DNA of 64,000 nt from Microbacterium candidum (GCF_030315975.1 NZ_JASXSZ010000002.1:124001-188000), one strand, 5' to 3'. Shown: positions 8,638 to 18,517, counted from the stretch's first letter. The notes: generated by a model not told the origin, from the sequence alone. Made by a program: numbers and translations.

Positions 8638-10350
8638 TCAGCGGGCACGCACGACGCGGGACTCGTCCCACACCGGCGCGTCGGACTCGTACACCCGCCC
8701 GTCCCCGCCGAACACGAGGAACCGGTCGAACGACTTGGCGAACCAGCGGTCGTGCGTCACTGCCATCACCGTCCCCTCGAAGCGGTCGAGGGCCTCCTCG
8801 AGCGCCTCTGCGGAGACGAGGTCGAGGTTGTCCGTCGGCTCGTCGAGGAGCAGGAGCGTCACGCCGGACAGCTCGAGCAGCAGGATCTGCAGGCGCGCCT
8901 GCTGCCCGCCGGACAGCGTCTCGAAGTTCTGCTCGGCCTGGTGGACGAGCCCGTACCGGTCGAGGGCGGAGGATGCGGCATCCCTCGGCATACCCGGGCG
9001 TTCCGCATCCCCGCGATGCAGGATCTCCAGGAGCGTGCGGCCGACGAACTCGGGATGCCGGTGGGTCTGTGCGAACCACCCCGGCACGACCCGCGCACCG
9101 AGCGACACGCGGCCCGTGTGCGGCACGGGCTCCAGGTCGGCGCCGACCGTGGTGATGTGGCCGAGCAGGGCATCCGGGTCCGTGCCGCCGCCCGCGAGCA
9201 GTCGCAGGAAGTGCGACTTGCCGGAGCCGTTCGAGCCGAGCACGGCGACGCGGTCGCCGAACCAGACCTCGAGGTCGAAGGGCTTCATGAGGCCCGTGAG
9301 CTCCAGTTGCTCAGCGACGACGACCCGCTTGCCGGTGCGCGATCCGCGCAGGCGCAGCTGGAGGTCCTGCTCCTTCGGGCGCTCCTCCGGGGGCCCCGCC
9401 TCCTCGAACTTGCGCAGACGCGTCTGCGCGGCGCGATAGCGCGAGGCGAACTCGTCACTGTTTGCCGCTTTCACGCGCAGCGTCGCCACGAGCGTCTTGA
9501 TCTTGGCGTGCTGCTCGTCCCAGCGCCGGCGCAGCTCGTCGAGCCGCGCCATCCGGTCCTCGCGAGCCTGGTGGTAGGTCGCGAAGCCGCCGCCGTGCAC
9601 CCACGCCGTGCTGCCGGCAGGGCCGACCTCCAGCGTGACGATGCGGTCCGCGGCGCGAGCGAGCAGTTCGCGATCGTGCGAGACGAGGAGGACGGTCTTG
9701 GATGTCGCACGCAGCTGATCTTCGAGCCAGCGCTTCCCCGGGACGTCCAGGTAGTTGTCCGGCTCGTCGAGCAGGAGCACCTCGTCGGGTCCGCGCAGCA
9801 GCGCCTCGAGCGCCAGCCGCTTCTGCTCGCCGCCCGACAGCGTCTCGAGGTCGCGGAACCTCGCGCGCTCGAACGGGATGCCGAGGGCAGCGACCGTGCA
9901 CGCATCCCACACGGTCTCGTGCTCGTAGCCGCCGGCGTCCGCGTAGTCCGCGATGGCGGAGGCATAGCGCAGCTGGGTGTCGATGTCGTCGCGCTCGATG
10001 AGTGCGTCCTCGGAGGCCTCGAGCTCCTCAGCGGCGGCCTTGATGCGGTCGGGTGCGACCGACACGAGCAGGTCGTGGACGGTCTCGCCGGCACGGCCAT
10101 GGCCGACGAACTGGTCCATGACGCCGAGCCCGCCGCCGATCGAGATGGCTCCGGAGTCGGGCTTCTCGCCGATCTCGTCTGAGGCGCCTGCGGCGCGGCG
10201 GATGATTCGCAGCAGCGTCGTCTTGCCCGCGCCGTTCGCGCCGATGAGGGCGGTCGTGCGCCCCTCGGAGACGCGGAACGTCACCTCATCCAGCAGGGGC
10301 CGGCCATCCGGCAGCCCGAACGACACGGCGGCCACATCGATGTACCCCAC
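8638..10350 (-). CDS. ABC-F family ATP-binding protein
   Basis: A 570-residue soluble protein with two ABC domains and no membrane segment, the ABC-F layout. Domain 1 has Walker A GANGAGKTT, signature LSGGEQKRLALE and Walker B VLLLDEPDNYLD. A charged linker follows. Domain 2 has Walker A GSNGSGKS, signature LSGGQQARLQIL and Walker B LLLLDEPTDNLD. Such proteins act on the ribosome as translation factors or antibiotic-resistance factors; this sequence alone does not say which. The start MGYIDVAAVSF is the normal N-terminus. It is a single-gene unit bordered by repeats on one side and the accessory island on the other. Confidence 0.93.
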   Translation of the reverse strand: MGYIDVAAVSFGLPDGRPLLDEVTFRVSEGRTTALIGANGAGKTTLLRIIRRAAGASDEIGEKPDSGAISIGGGLGVMDQFVGHGRAGETVHDLLVSVAPDRIKAAAEELEASEDALIERDDIDTQLRYASAIADYADAGGYEHETVWDACTVAALGIPFERARFRDLETLSGGEQKRLALEALLRGPDEVLLLDEPDNYLDVPGKRWLEDQLRATSKTVLLVSHDRELLARAADRIVTLEVGPAGSTAWVHGGGFATYHQAREDRMARLDELRRRWDEQHAKIKTLVATLRVKAANSDEFASRYRAAQTRLRKFEEAGPPEERPKEQDLQLRLRGSRTGKRVVVAEQLELTGLMKPFDLEVWFGDRVAVLGSNGSGKSHFLRLLAGGGTDPDALLGHITTVGADLEPVPHTGRVSLGARVVPGWFAQTHRHPEFVGRTLLEILHRGDAERPGMPRDAASSALDRYGLVHQAEQNFETLSGGQQARLQILLLELSGVTLLLLDEPTDNLDLVSAEALEEALDRFEGTVMAVTHDRWFAKSFDRFLVFGGDGRVYESDAPVWDESRVVRAR

Positions 10351-10775
10351 GGCGCAGCATCCTTCCGCCCCGCTTCGTCCATCGAATGTGCAGAGCCGAT
10401 CAGACTACCGCATCCGGCGCGCATCCGCTCGTCCGTCACAATCCGAGCCCGCGACCACACATCGTGACGGACGAACGCCGCCGCAGACCGGACCGATGTT
10501 AGGGATGAGTTGAAGATGTGCATCTCACCGGTGACTTGTCCACCCGGTGTCCAGCGGGACATCTCGTGGCGTTGACTGGTTCTGCTGGGCACCGTCTCCG
10601 GGATGGGTGACGTTCAGATCGCGTGTTCCAGTTGACGCCCCCCGTCACCGGGCATTTCATCGGGCGGGTCTTACGGGCATCCCAGCCCGCTAAGTCTCGT
10701 GACCTGCGGTCGGCCTCTCATCCTGCGCGCGAGAGGACCGGCTTTCGCACGGCAATCGACGGGCTCGGGCGCCCA
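10351..10775. other. 425-bp stretch without a convincing gene; island edge
   Basis: No open frame here has plausible composition or a ribosome-binding site. Around 10530-10570 the sequence holds GTGACTTGTCC and AGCGGGACAT, which resemble ends of IS481-like elements, but no transposase frame or clear inverted repeats accompany them. It separates conserved core genes from the accessory island. Confidence 0.5.
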
Positions 10776-11291
10776 TCAGCAGGTGAGAATCTTTGCCAGG
10801 TCCAAGTCCTGGTAATAGACCGGTTCACCGCCGCCCCAGAAGATGCGCAGTCGACTGCCGCTGTCGACGTCTCCCGGCCGTCCACGTAATAACAGAACGA
10901 CCCTTGAGGGTCGATCCCGAGGGACTTTCGAGCCGAGCCAGACCTTGTCCACGTTCTTCGTCATGGCTTCGAGGACCTTGTCGCCCGGCGGCGCTTTCGT
11001 TGTGAACGGAGCGGCACCGGATCCGAGCAGGTCATCGCCCGTGATCATCACGTGTGGTGCGTCCTGAAGTTTGTATCCGACGATCAGTGGGTCCCACCCG
11101 AGGACATCACGCCCGCGAACTTCGAACTGGACCAGCGCGTCGCCGCTGGAAGGTTCGACTGAGCAGGTCGACGTCTGGAGATCAACGTCTAGGCCCTTGG
11201 AAGGGGAAGCACCGACGTATGGCCCGCAACTGGTGAGTCCGAGCGCGAGGAACGGGACCAGCATCACCCATGCCCACGGTTGCCTCTTCAC
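10776..11291 (-). CDS. Small secreted lipoprotein of unknown function
   Basis: A 171-residue protein with a type II signal peptide: positively charged start (MKRQPW), hydrophobic core and lipobox LTSC, so the mature protein is lipid-anchored outside the membrane at Cys22. The rest has alternating strands and a conserved-looking C-terminus (RLRIFWGGGEPVYYQDLDL). I recognise no family. The start is GTG at 11291, without a clear Shine-Dalgarno. It is the first gene of the island and its base composition is less GC-rich at third positions than the flanking core genes, which fits acquisition by transfer. Confidence 0.72.
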   Translation of the reverse strand: MKRQPWAWVMLVPFLALGLTSCGPYVGASPSKGLDVDLQTSTCSVEPSSGDALVQFEVRGRDVLGWDPLIVGYKLQDAPHVMITGDDLLGSGAAPFTTKAPPGDKVLEAMTKNVDKVWLGSKVPRDRPSRVVLLLRGRPGDVDSGSRLRIFWGGGEPVYYQDLDLAKILTC

Positions 11292-11517
11292 ATGAGAAAC
11301 ATGTCAGAGGGTCAGCAATCCGAAGTTAGGATCGGCCGATCTGACCGCTAATCGTTACGAGAGGCTCGACGGGAACCCGCTTCGTGGGCGCCGCCACCAC
11401 TGCTACACCGCGTCTTGCCCCGGATCTGCAATGCGTCTCACGGCTTGTGCGACGCGCGTAGGACAACCCACCTGCGCACCCGTTTTCTCTGGGAATGTGA
11501 GCGCCGGCCGGGGTCTT

Positions 11518-12354
11518 TTAGGGGATGTCGCGCGGGTCGCGTTCTGAGAACGGCGGCTCGGGATCATCCGGGTCATGAGGTACCCCGGGCCAGAACGTTC
11601 GTTTGATCTCTCCGAAGCTGGCGTAATGACCGAGCACCCATGGCGTGCCGTCAACATCGGGGCCCGACCGCGTGTTCACTGTCTTGACCGGTTCCGTGGC
11701 TTTTGGTTCGCGGAGGCGGACGACCCCGTCCGTCGGGGACGCGACCACCGTCATGTCGGCGAGAGCTGCGCTTCCGGGCGGTCCGAGCACCACCGACTTG
11801 CCGGTGGCCATCGCCAGCTTCGACATGAACGATGCCACACGCGCCCAGGAGCGCTCGTTCTGCACGAGGTCGATTCCGACCTCGAAGTCGACACCGCAGC
11901 CGAGCTCGGGCTGCGACCAGAACGACATCGGGATCGGCAAGCCCCGCACGAGGAGCGCCGTGACGCCGGTCGACATGTGTGCATCCGCGGATACCCACCG
12001 CTCGTCGACGAGCGCACCAAATGCCCGGCTCTGCGTGTCGTGATCTGCGTCGACGATCTGGCCGGTCGCGACGCCAGGTCCGCCGAGACTGCTCACAAGG
12101 TTGCGCCAATGCCACACGGGTCTCACCTTTCGAACGCGAAGCCCACCGCTCTGCAATCCGCCCGCGAACAGGCGCTGCGAATCACCGCGGTACGGGTTCG
12201 CCGCGGGGCGTCAGCGAGGAATCGCCTTCAAGTAGACATCACCAACGCTCACCAAAGTCGCATCGCCGCGCGCCAAGGGACCGCTTAGGGACTGAGGAGA
12301 GACGGCACCCCCTGGCCGTTGCATGATCGGATCGAGTGGGGACCCATGCAGCAT
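11518..12354 (-). pseudogene. Unknown gene interrupted by an in-frame TGA
   Basis: An intact 212-codon frame (11518-12156, ending DPRDIP) continues upstream in the same frame across a TGA at 12211-12213 to ATG codons at 12324 and 12354. The codons on both sides look coding (GDVYLKAIPR, stop, RPAANPYRGDSQRLFAGG). Downstream of the stop only a TTG (12156) or a GTG further in could start translation, and neither has a good Shine-Dalgarno. This suggests a gene of about 279 codons broken by one nonsense change, or a shortened gene still using an internal start. The protein has no family I recognise; PFSERDPRDIP and GCGVDFEVGIDLV are its most distinctive parts. Confidence 0.5.
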
Positions 12355-12389
12355 CTCCGCGTGAGTGGACTTGTAGTCAGAATGCCGGC

Positions 12390-12557
12390 TCAGGAGAGCG
12401 AGCCGAACATGTCAAACAGAAGCCAAAGTACGACGAACGGCGCTCGGATGATGAATAGAACCTGCTTGCGCCTGGGCAGATCCGCCCACCTAATCTTTTG
12501 CGTGTTCTTGTATGGCGCCGGCGGTAAGAGGTCCTCCGGTGCGGCCTTCTTCGTCAT
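12390..12557 (-). CDS. Putative 55-residue single-pass membrane miniprotein
   Basis: A short frame starting MTKKAAPEDLLPP with a polar, Lys/Arg-rich first half and a hydrophobic end (VLFIIRAPFVVLWLLFDMF), giving a positive-inside single membrane segment. Its ATG overlaps the stop of the preceding short frame as ATGA, a coupling pattern seen for real genes throughout this window. The function is unknown. Against it: no strong Shine-Dalgarno, and the upstream frame is itself damaged. Confidence 0.5.
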   Translation of the reverse strand: MTKKAAPEDLLPPAPYKNTQKIRWADLPRRKQVLFIIRAPFVVLWLLFDMFGSLS

Positions 12558-12773
12558 GAAGGCACCCCGGCAGCTGCCACGCCTTCGGCGTCGAACATCG
12601 ATCTCAACTGCGCTTCATCCACCCTGGCCTCCAACAGCCACACAACCCGTGATGATCATCTCAGTGATGAGGTTCGAGTCCTGTGCAACCAACGACAACA
12701 GGCACGATGCCCGATCGCCATGAGAGCGCTCGAGATTCGTCGGGTTGAGCGCCGACCTGCGTCGAGAGGGGAC
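12554..12773 (-). pseudogene. Fragment of an unknown gene with a probable frameshift
   Basis: Two overlapping frames together give one plausible protein segment. The first reads LNPTNLERSHGDRASC then LLSLVAQDSNLITEMIITGC and is open from the stop of the 390-residue gene to 12615. The second takes over near 12640 with VWLLEARVDEAQLRSMFDAE and ends at 12554, overlapping the miniprotein start. No start codon with a ribosome-binding site is present. The amphipathic, helix-rich sequence looks coding in both halves, so a single-base shift is the simplest reading. Confidence 0.4.
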
Positions 12774-12776
12774 GGT

Positions 12777-13949
12777 TTACGGGTTACGAAAGGGCGGGTG
12801 CGGCGGAAGGTCGAAACGCTCCTGAATGCGGTATAGCAGTGTCTCGAAGTCACGAACGGCGAGGGCTCTCGCTTTGTCTGGGTCCTCCGGGATCGAGTCC
12901 ACCGGGCGGTAGCGCACCGCGGTGAGACGATCGCTCGCTTTCCGGATCGTCGTCTTCCATCTATCGCCGTCGTACCACAGCGGTAGATAGGCCTCGGAGA
13001 CTCCGACCAAGCGCCACCACTCCGTCCACTCGAGGTTCTCGGTCATCGAGGTGTGCAGCTGATCTGCGCGCTCGTCATACACCTCGGTCCGGTCCGACGT
13101 CGGCCCCGACCCGCCGAGCAGAACGATTTCCGGGGTTCCCCGCTTCACCACCACGGGTAGCGGGACTGGTGGCGGCCCGCCGTCGCCGTTGTTCCGGCGG
13201 GGTTCGATAGTCGGCTCGGTTGTCGTGATGGCACCGTTGGTCGGATCGGCGGTGACCACGACGTCCTGCCAGTCCCAATACGACCCGGTCGAGAATGTGA
13301 GGCGGCCGGTGTCGTCCCAGCGCATCGATCGTGCCGCACGATCGAATGACTTCTGAGAGTTCCAGCCGCGCACCAGCTCTGTGATCGTGACGGTCCCGGT
13401 GGCCGCCTCGGTGAACTCTGCCGACAGCCGACCGTACCCGTCATCCACAAGTTCACCGCGCAGCCGGGCCACCACCCGGCGGTCGCGTCGCTGCTTCACA
13501 GGCCCGACCCAGCGATACTCGAACGTGGTACTCCGGGCTCTGTCCATCGCGGCGGTGATCAGGGACGCATTCCACCCGCGCAGTTCGGCCAGTCGGAGAA
13601 CACCCGTCTCGACGGCGGCAGCCACTAGCCCCGCACGAACCGATGCCTCCAAGTTGTGGAAGCCGCGCGGCACATACACGTGACCAACCTCCAAGCTGCT
13701 GCGCTGCTCGACGACGGACACTTCCAGATCAGGCGCCTCACCGGGAAGAGCGAAGAATCGGACCTGCGACGACCTCGCTTCGACCGGCTCAGAACTCAAT
13801 TCCCGGCTGAAGGATTCGCATACCCGGACCGACGTGCGAAGGAACGAGTCGACCTCCTTCGTTGCCGTACCGTCCAGGGTCTCCCACAGCTGATCCGGCG
13901 CACCCATTCCCGGCCACACCCACACCATGCGCAGCGCGGGCACTGTCAA
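12777..13949 (-). CDS. Island protein of unknown function, possible 5' frameshift
   Basis: A protein of about 390 residues with no signal peptide or membrane segment and no motif I recognise. It is rich in Trp and Arg (VWVWPGMGAPDQLWETL near the start, LEWTEWWRLVGVSEAYLPLW near the end) with a central Pro-rich hinge (GDGGPPPVPLP, about residue 258), which suggests two globular parts. The listed start is TTG at 13949; GTG at 13943 is two codons on. A better-looking ATG at 14002 (MSGPDNAGV) lies in a neighbouring frame, and VVAIRLGDALTVPALR continues coding-like sequence upstream of the TTG, so one base may have been lost or gained near 13980. Confidence 0.6.
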   Translation of the reverse strand: MTVPALRMVWVWPGMGAPDQLWETLDGTATKEVDSFLRTSVRVCESFSRELSSEPVEARSSQVRFFALPGEAPDLEVSVVEQRSSLEVGHVYVPRGFHNLEASVRAGLVAAAVETGVLRLAELRGWNASLITAAMDRARSTTFEYRWVGPVKQRRDRRVVARLRGELVDDGYGRLSAEFTEAATGTVTITELVRGWNSQKSFDRAARSMRWDDTGRLTFSTGSYWDWQDVVVTADPTNGAITTTEPTIEPRRNNGDGGPPPVPLPVVVKRGTPEIVLLGGSGPTSDRTEVYDERADQLHTSMTENLEWTEWWRLVGVSEAYLPLWYDGDRWKTTIRKASDRLTAVRYRPVDSIPEDPDKARALAVRDFETLLYRIQERFDLPPHPPFRNP

Positions 13950-14165
13950 CGCATCCCCGAGCCGAATCGCGACGACACTCCTGCGTTATCGGGTCCACTC
14001 ATGGGCAGATGCTAACGAAACCAGAACCGGGCGGCGAAACAGGACCAACTCTCAAAGGACCGCGCTCTCAAGGATCGACGAGCGTACAGGCCGCCGGCTC
14101 TGCGTGTTGCAACGGTCTTGCGATGTGGGGCGCGGAAGCGCGTGTCGACATACGCGCGGCGGTGC

Positions 14166-14555
14166 TCAAGCCCGACGTGGGAATCCGTACATTGCCGGGT
14201 TGGCAAGGACCGAATCGACTGTCGCCGTGGCCTGGCCCTCGTCGAGCCGGACTTGACGGAGGATGTCGATAGCGACAGCTCGGTGGCGTTCGTTGATCGC
14301 GGTGTCCCATTCGTCTAAGAACCTCGCGACGAATAGTCGCTCGTTGACGGTCATGGCCGCGTACTCTTCGCGGCGGTTCCAGACCTGCTCGAATTCGGTG
14401 TCGGAGATGTTCCACGGCATCCACTCGTCGGGATCGTCGAACGCTGCCTGTCCGAGCTGTCCGAAGTGGTCCTCCAGGCGTGCTAGGTCGTAGCGGAGCG
14501 TGGGGCCATTCTCGTAGAGCTCGATCTGTCGTGAGGCGAAGTCGTCATCTCCCAC
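14166..14555 (-). CDS. DUF6881-like protein, 5' end apparently missing
   Basis: A 129-residue frame starting at a GTG. The N-terminal part EVGDDDFASRQIELYENG is the pattern of the DUF6881 domain, a small family frequent in actinobacterial accessory loci that resembles immunity proteins; the C-terminal half is acidic (DDPDEWMPWNISDTEFEQVW). The conserved lead-in RWGPATYYFEV is encoded in frame immediately upstream, but the only thing before it is a TAA at 14607-14609 and no start codon lies between, so the gene either starts late and lacks its first strand or is a 5'-truncated remnant. No ribosome-binding site is visible. Confidence 0.55.
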   Translation of the reverse strand: MGDDDFASRQIELYENGPTLRYDLARLEDHFGQLGQAAFDDPDEWMPWNISDTEFEQVWNRREEYAAMTVNERLFVARFLDEWDTAINERHRAVAIDILRQVRLDEGQATATVDSVLANPAMYGFPRRA

Positions 14556-14754
14556 TTCGAAGTAGTACGTCGCAGGGCCCCATCGAGCGAAGTCGTCGCC
14601 GCGAGATTAGTCCCAGGGTCGCTTGTAGTACCGAGTCGCCACAGGCACAGCATCACATTGCTGAGGCGCCCTCGTCTACGAATTGCCCGACCGGGCGCGC
14701 GAGCGCGCCAGCGAACGCACGAGGATCCGTCAGCGGGCCAGCGCGTGTGGTCCG

Positions 14755-15174
14755 TCACGCCTCCCATGGATTGAAGACCGCTACGCCCGTCGGTTCGAAA
14801 TCGGAAACGTTCCTGGTTGCGACGGTCAGACCGTGGACGAGCGCCGTCGCGGCAATGTAGGTGTCGCGTTCCGGTCGGGGATCGGGGACGTGCATGCGCG
14901 CGGCGAGCTGGGCGACCTCCCGATCGACCGGAAGGATCCGTCCGGCGAAGGCGTCGAGCACGACCTCGTCGAACCAGCGCCGCAGCGTTGCTGCTTGGGC
15001 TCTGTCTCGGCGCTCGGCTTGCACGATTCCGAGCTCCACCTCGAACACGGTGATCGCGCTGAGGAACTGGAGGTCGGCGTCGAGTGTCCCGCCCCATGCA
15101 GCGACGTTCCGGTCGATGCGAGTCACGCTCTTGCGCAGCTCGCTGACGACGTTCGTGTCCAGGAGGTAGCTCAC
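14755..15174 (-). CDS. vapC: VapC-type PIN-domain ribonuclease toxin
   Basis: A 139-residue PIN-domain protein, predicted Mg-dependent endoribonuclease. The acidic active-site residues are visible: D6 in LLDTNVVSEL, a Glu in ITVFEVELG, and a downstream Asp in ERDTYIAATALVHGL followed by TRNVSDFEPTGV, which is the classical VapC ending. The GTG start overlaps the antitoxin stop as GTGA, the standard antitoxin-first coupling. Length is normal. Most VapC toxins cut tRNA or rRNA and stop growth when the antitoxin is degraded; the target here is unknown. Confidence 0.9.
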   Translation of the reverse strand: MSYLLDTNVVSELRKSVTRIDRNVAAWGGTLDADLQFLSAITVFEVELGIVQAERRDRAQAATLRRWFDEVVLDAFAGRILPVDREVAQLAARMHVPDPRPERDTYIAATALVHGLTVATRNVSDFEPTGVAVFNPWEA

Positions 15175-15410
15175 AACTCGGCCGCCCGCGGCAGGGCGCG
15201 CGAGACCACCGGCTCGAGGTCGATGTCATCCTTCGCCTGAAGGAGACCCGTCAAGCTCCGCCGTGCGCGAATCGCTCGATACTCGCTGATCGACAGGAGC
15301 ACGTATGCCGGGTTGCCCCGGTCGGTGATCACGACAGGCCCGTCATCCGCGGCCCGCTTGGCCGCGCTCACATCCTGGTTGAACGAGCGTGCGCTGATTG
15401 TCGTTGCCAT
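15171..15410 (-). CDS. vapB: Phd/YefM-type antitoxin of the vapBC module
   Basis: A 79-residue protein with the Phd/YefM N-terminal DNA-binding fold (ISARSFNQDVSAAKRAA then GPVVITDRGNPAYVLLSISEY) and a C-terminal tail (DIDLEPVVSRALPRAAEL) that would wrap the VapC active site. Pairing a Phd-type antitoxin with a PIN toxin is common. A palindromic operator lies 26-41 bp upstream of the ATG, so the pair probably represses its own transcription. The module is at the right edge of the island. Confidence 0.88.
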   Translation of the reverse strand: MATTISARSFNQDVSAAKRAADDGPVVITDRGNPAYVLLSISEYRAIRARRSLTGLLQAKDDIDLEPVVSRALPRAAEL

Positions 15411-15435
15411 CAGGTCCCCCTTCCACCACGCAAAT

Positions 15436-15451
15436 GTAGGTACGTATCTAC
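15436..15451. promoter_or_regulatory. Palindromic operator of the vapBC module
   Basis: GTAGGTACGTATCTAC is a 16-bp near-perfect palindrome (one mismatched pair) centred on TACGTA, 26-41 bp upstream of the antitoxin ATG. The position and symmetry are those of an autorepression site for the antitoxin-toxin complex. Confidence 0.65.
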
Positions 15452-15684
15452 GTTACCACGATGCACACATCCCGGACCGCTCGTCTGCACGAAGATGGAT
15501 CCCATCACGGGCAGGTCGACGGTGGAGGAGTTCGCCACGTACGGACAACAACACCGGCCGCCCGGGCACGGACAAGTCGCATCCCGCTTGGCGCCCCACT
15601 CCGGATATCGCCGTCGGTGAGTCGCCGGACCTCCCGGACCGGGCGGATGTCTGTGGGCGCTCCCTGCAACCGAGGAAACGCAGC
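15452..15684. other. Gene-free stretch between vapBC and guaB terminator
   Basis: Nothing convincing is seen on either strand. A 41-codon plus-strand frame starting at 15495 (MDPITGRSTVEEFATYG) lacks a ribosome-binding site. Confidence 0.5.
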
Positions 15685-15713
15685 GGCCGCGACATCCATC
15701 GGATGCCGCGGCC
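15685..15713 (-). terminator. Terminator of guaB
   Basis: A 13-bp stem (GGCCGCGGCATCC type, with one G-U pair in the RNA) and 3-nt loop lies 14 bases after the guaB stop, followed by a TTT-containing stretch. Confidence 0.65.
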
Positions 15714-15726
15714 TTCATCGCGATTC

Positions 15727-17350
<1,624 letters not shown>

Positions 17351-17406
17351 TTCCCGCGCCCGTCACCAGAGCACCACCAGTCGCGCCGGGTCACGTCGCC
17401 GAGCCC

Positions 17407-18420
17407 TCAGACCGCCGCACGCTCCCGTCGCGCGGTGCGCAGCGAGTCGACGATGAGGAGGATGAGGGCCACCCAGACGAGGCCGAAGCCGATCCAGCGC
17501 GCCGGCGGCATCGGCTCCTTCAGGATCGCCACCCCGACGATGAACTGCATGATCGGCGTCACGAACTGCAGGAGGCCGACGACCGTCAGCGGCACCCGGC
17601 GGGCGCCCGATGCGAACAGCAGGAGCGGCACCGCGGTGACGACGCCGGCGAGCAGGACGAGCACCGCGTGCCAGGCGCCGTACCCGAAGATGGTGAGGCC
17701 CGACGTCACGCCGACGACGATGAGCTCGACGATCGCGATCGGCAGCAGCCAGAAGGATTCGAGCGTCAGCCCGCTGACCGCATCCACCGCCGGACCGACG
17801 CGCTTCTTCACCAGCCCGTACAGGCCGAACGAGAAGGCGAGGATGAGCGCGATCCACGGCACCTCGCCGTATGCGACGACGCTCACGACCACGGCAAGGA
17901 CCACGATGCCGATCGCGACCCACTGCATCACGTCGATGCGCTCGCGCAGGACGAGGACGCCCAGCAGCACCGTCACGATCGGGTTGATGAAGTAGCCGAG
18001 GCTCGTCTCGATGACGTTTCCGGAGAGCGTGCCGACGAGGTATGTCTGCCAGTTGACATAGATCAGGATGCCGGCGAGGGCCGTCAAACCGAGCAGCCGC
18101 GGCTGTCGGAGGATCGCCCGGAGCTTGCCCCACGTACGTGTGACGGTCAGCAGCAGCAGGCAGAAGACGAACGACAGGATGATGCGCCACGCGACGATCT
18201 CCCACGGACCTGTGGGCGCGAGCAGCAGGAAGTACAGCGGGAAGACACCCCACAGCAGGTACGCCGTGAAGGTGTAGATGATGCCGCGCCGCCGCTCACG
18301 GTCGGACGCGACGACCGGCACGCCGCCGGTGCCGAGCACCTCGGTGCTCTCCGTCAGCGCATCCACGCGAGTCTCGTCGCGCGCCCCCTCGGGCGGGGGC
18401 GACGATTCCGGGCGACTCAC
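17407..18420 (-). CDS. rarD: RarD-like EamA-family permease
   Basis: A 337-residue DMT-superfamily permease with ten predicted membrane segments in two EamA halves after a ~45-residue polar N-terminus. The RarD-type landmarks are the first helix motif YLLWGVFPLYF, the NWQTYLVGT stretch after helix 4, and SLGYFINPIVTVLLGV with the EamA-conserved Asn-Pro. The rarD clade was named from chloramphenicol sensitivity, but the substrate is unknown. The start is GTG at 18420. It is a single-gene unit between guaB and groES. Confidence 0.88.
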   Translation of the reverse strand: MSRPESSPPPEGARDETRVDALTESTEVLGTGGVPVVASDRERRRGIIYTFTAYLLWGVFPLYFLLLAPTGPWEIVAWRIILSFVFCLLLLTVTRTWGKLRAILRQPRLLGLTALAGILIYVNWQTYLVGTLSGNVIETSLGYFINPIVTVLLGVLVLRERIDVMQWVAIGIVVLAVVVSVVAYGEVPWIALILAFSFGLYGLVKKRVGPAVDAVSGLTLESFWLLPIAIVELIVVGVTSGLTIFGYGAWHAVLVLLAGVVTAVPLLLFASGARRVPLTVVGLLQFVTPIMQFIVGVAILKEPMPPARWIGFGLVWVALILLIVDSLRTARRERAAV

Positions 18421-18517
18421 CGTGCCAGCCTACGCGCGGTCGACGCGGCACTGGCCGCAGGCTTCCGCATCCCTGTCGCGCGCTCCCGGGGCTTTCGCAC
18501 TCGCGCCCGGGAATGCA

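Noticed and set aside
11403..11657. Minus-strand frame of 84 codons overlapping the end of the interrupted gene
   Set aside because: Only its last third (FPEKTGAQVGCPTRVAQAVR) looks coding, it has no start signal, and it may be just a downstream continuation in another frame.
12319..12723. Plus-strand frame of 134 codons in the island
   Set aside because: Its translation is irregular and Arg/Ser-rich without domain features. The minus strand holds a better small-gene candidate.
15495..15620. 41-codon plus-strand frame (MDPITGRSTVEEFATYG) that might be an integrase remnant
   Set aside because: It has no ribosome-binding site, is very short, and shows no recombinase motif. No tRNA gene or attachment site is adjacent.
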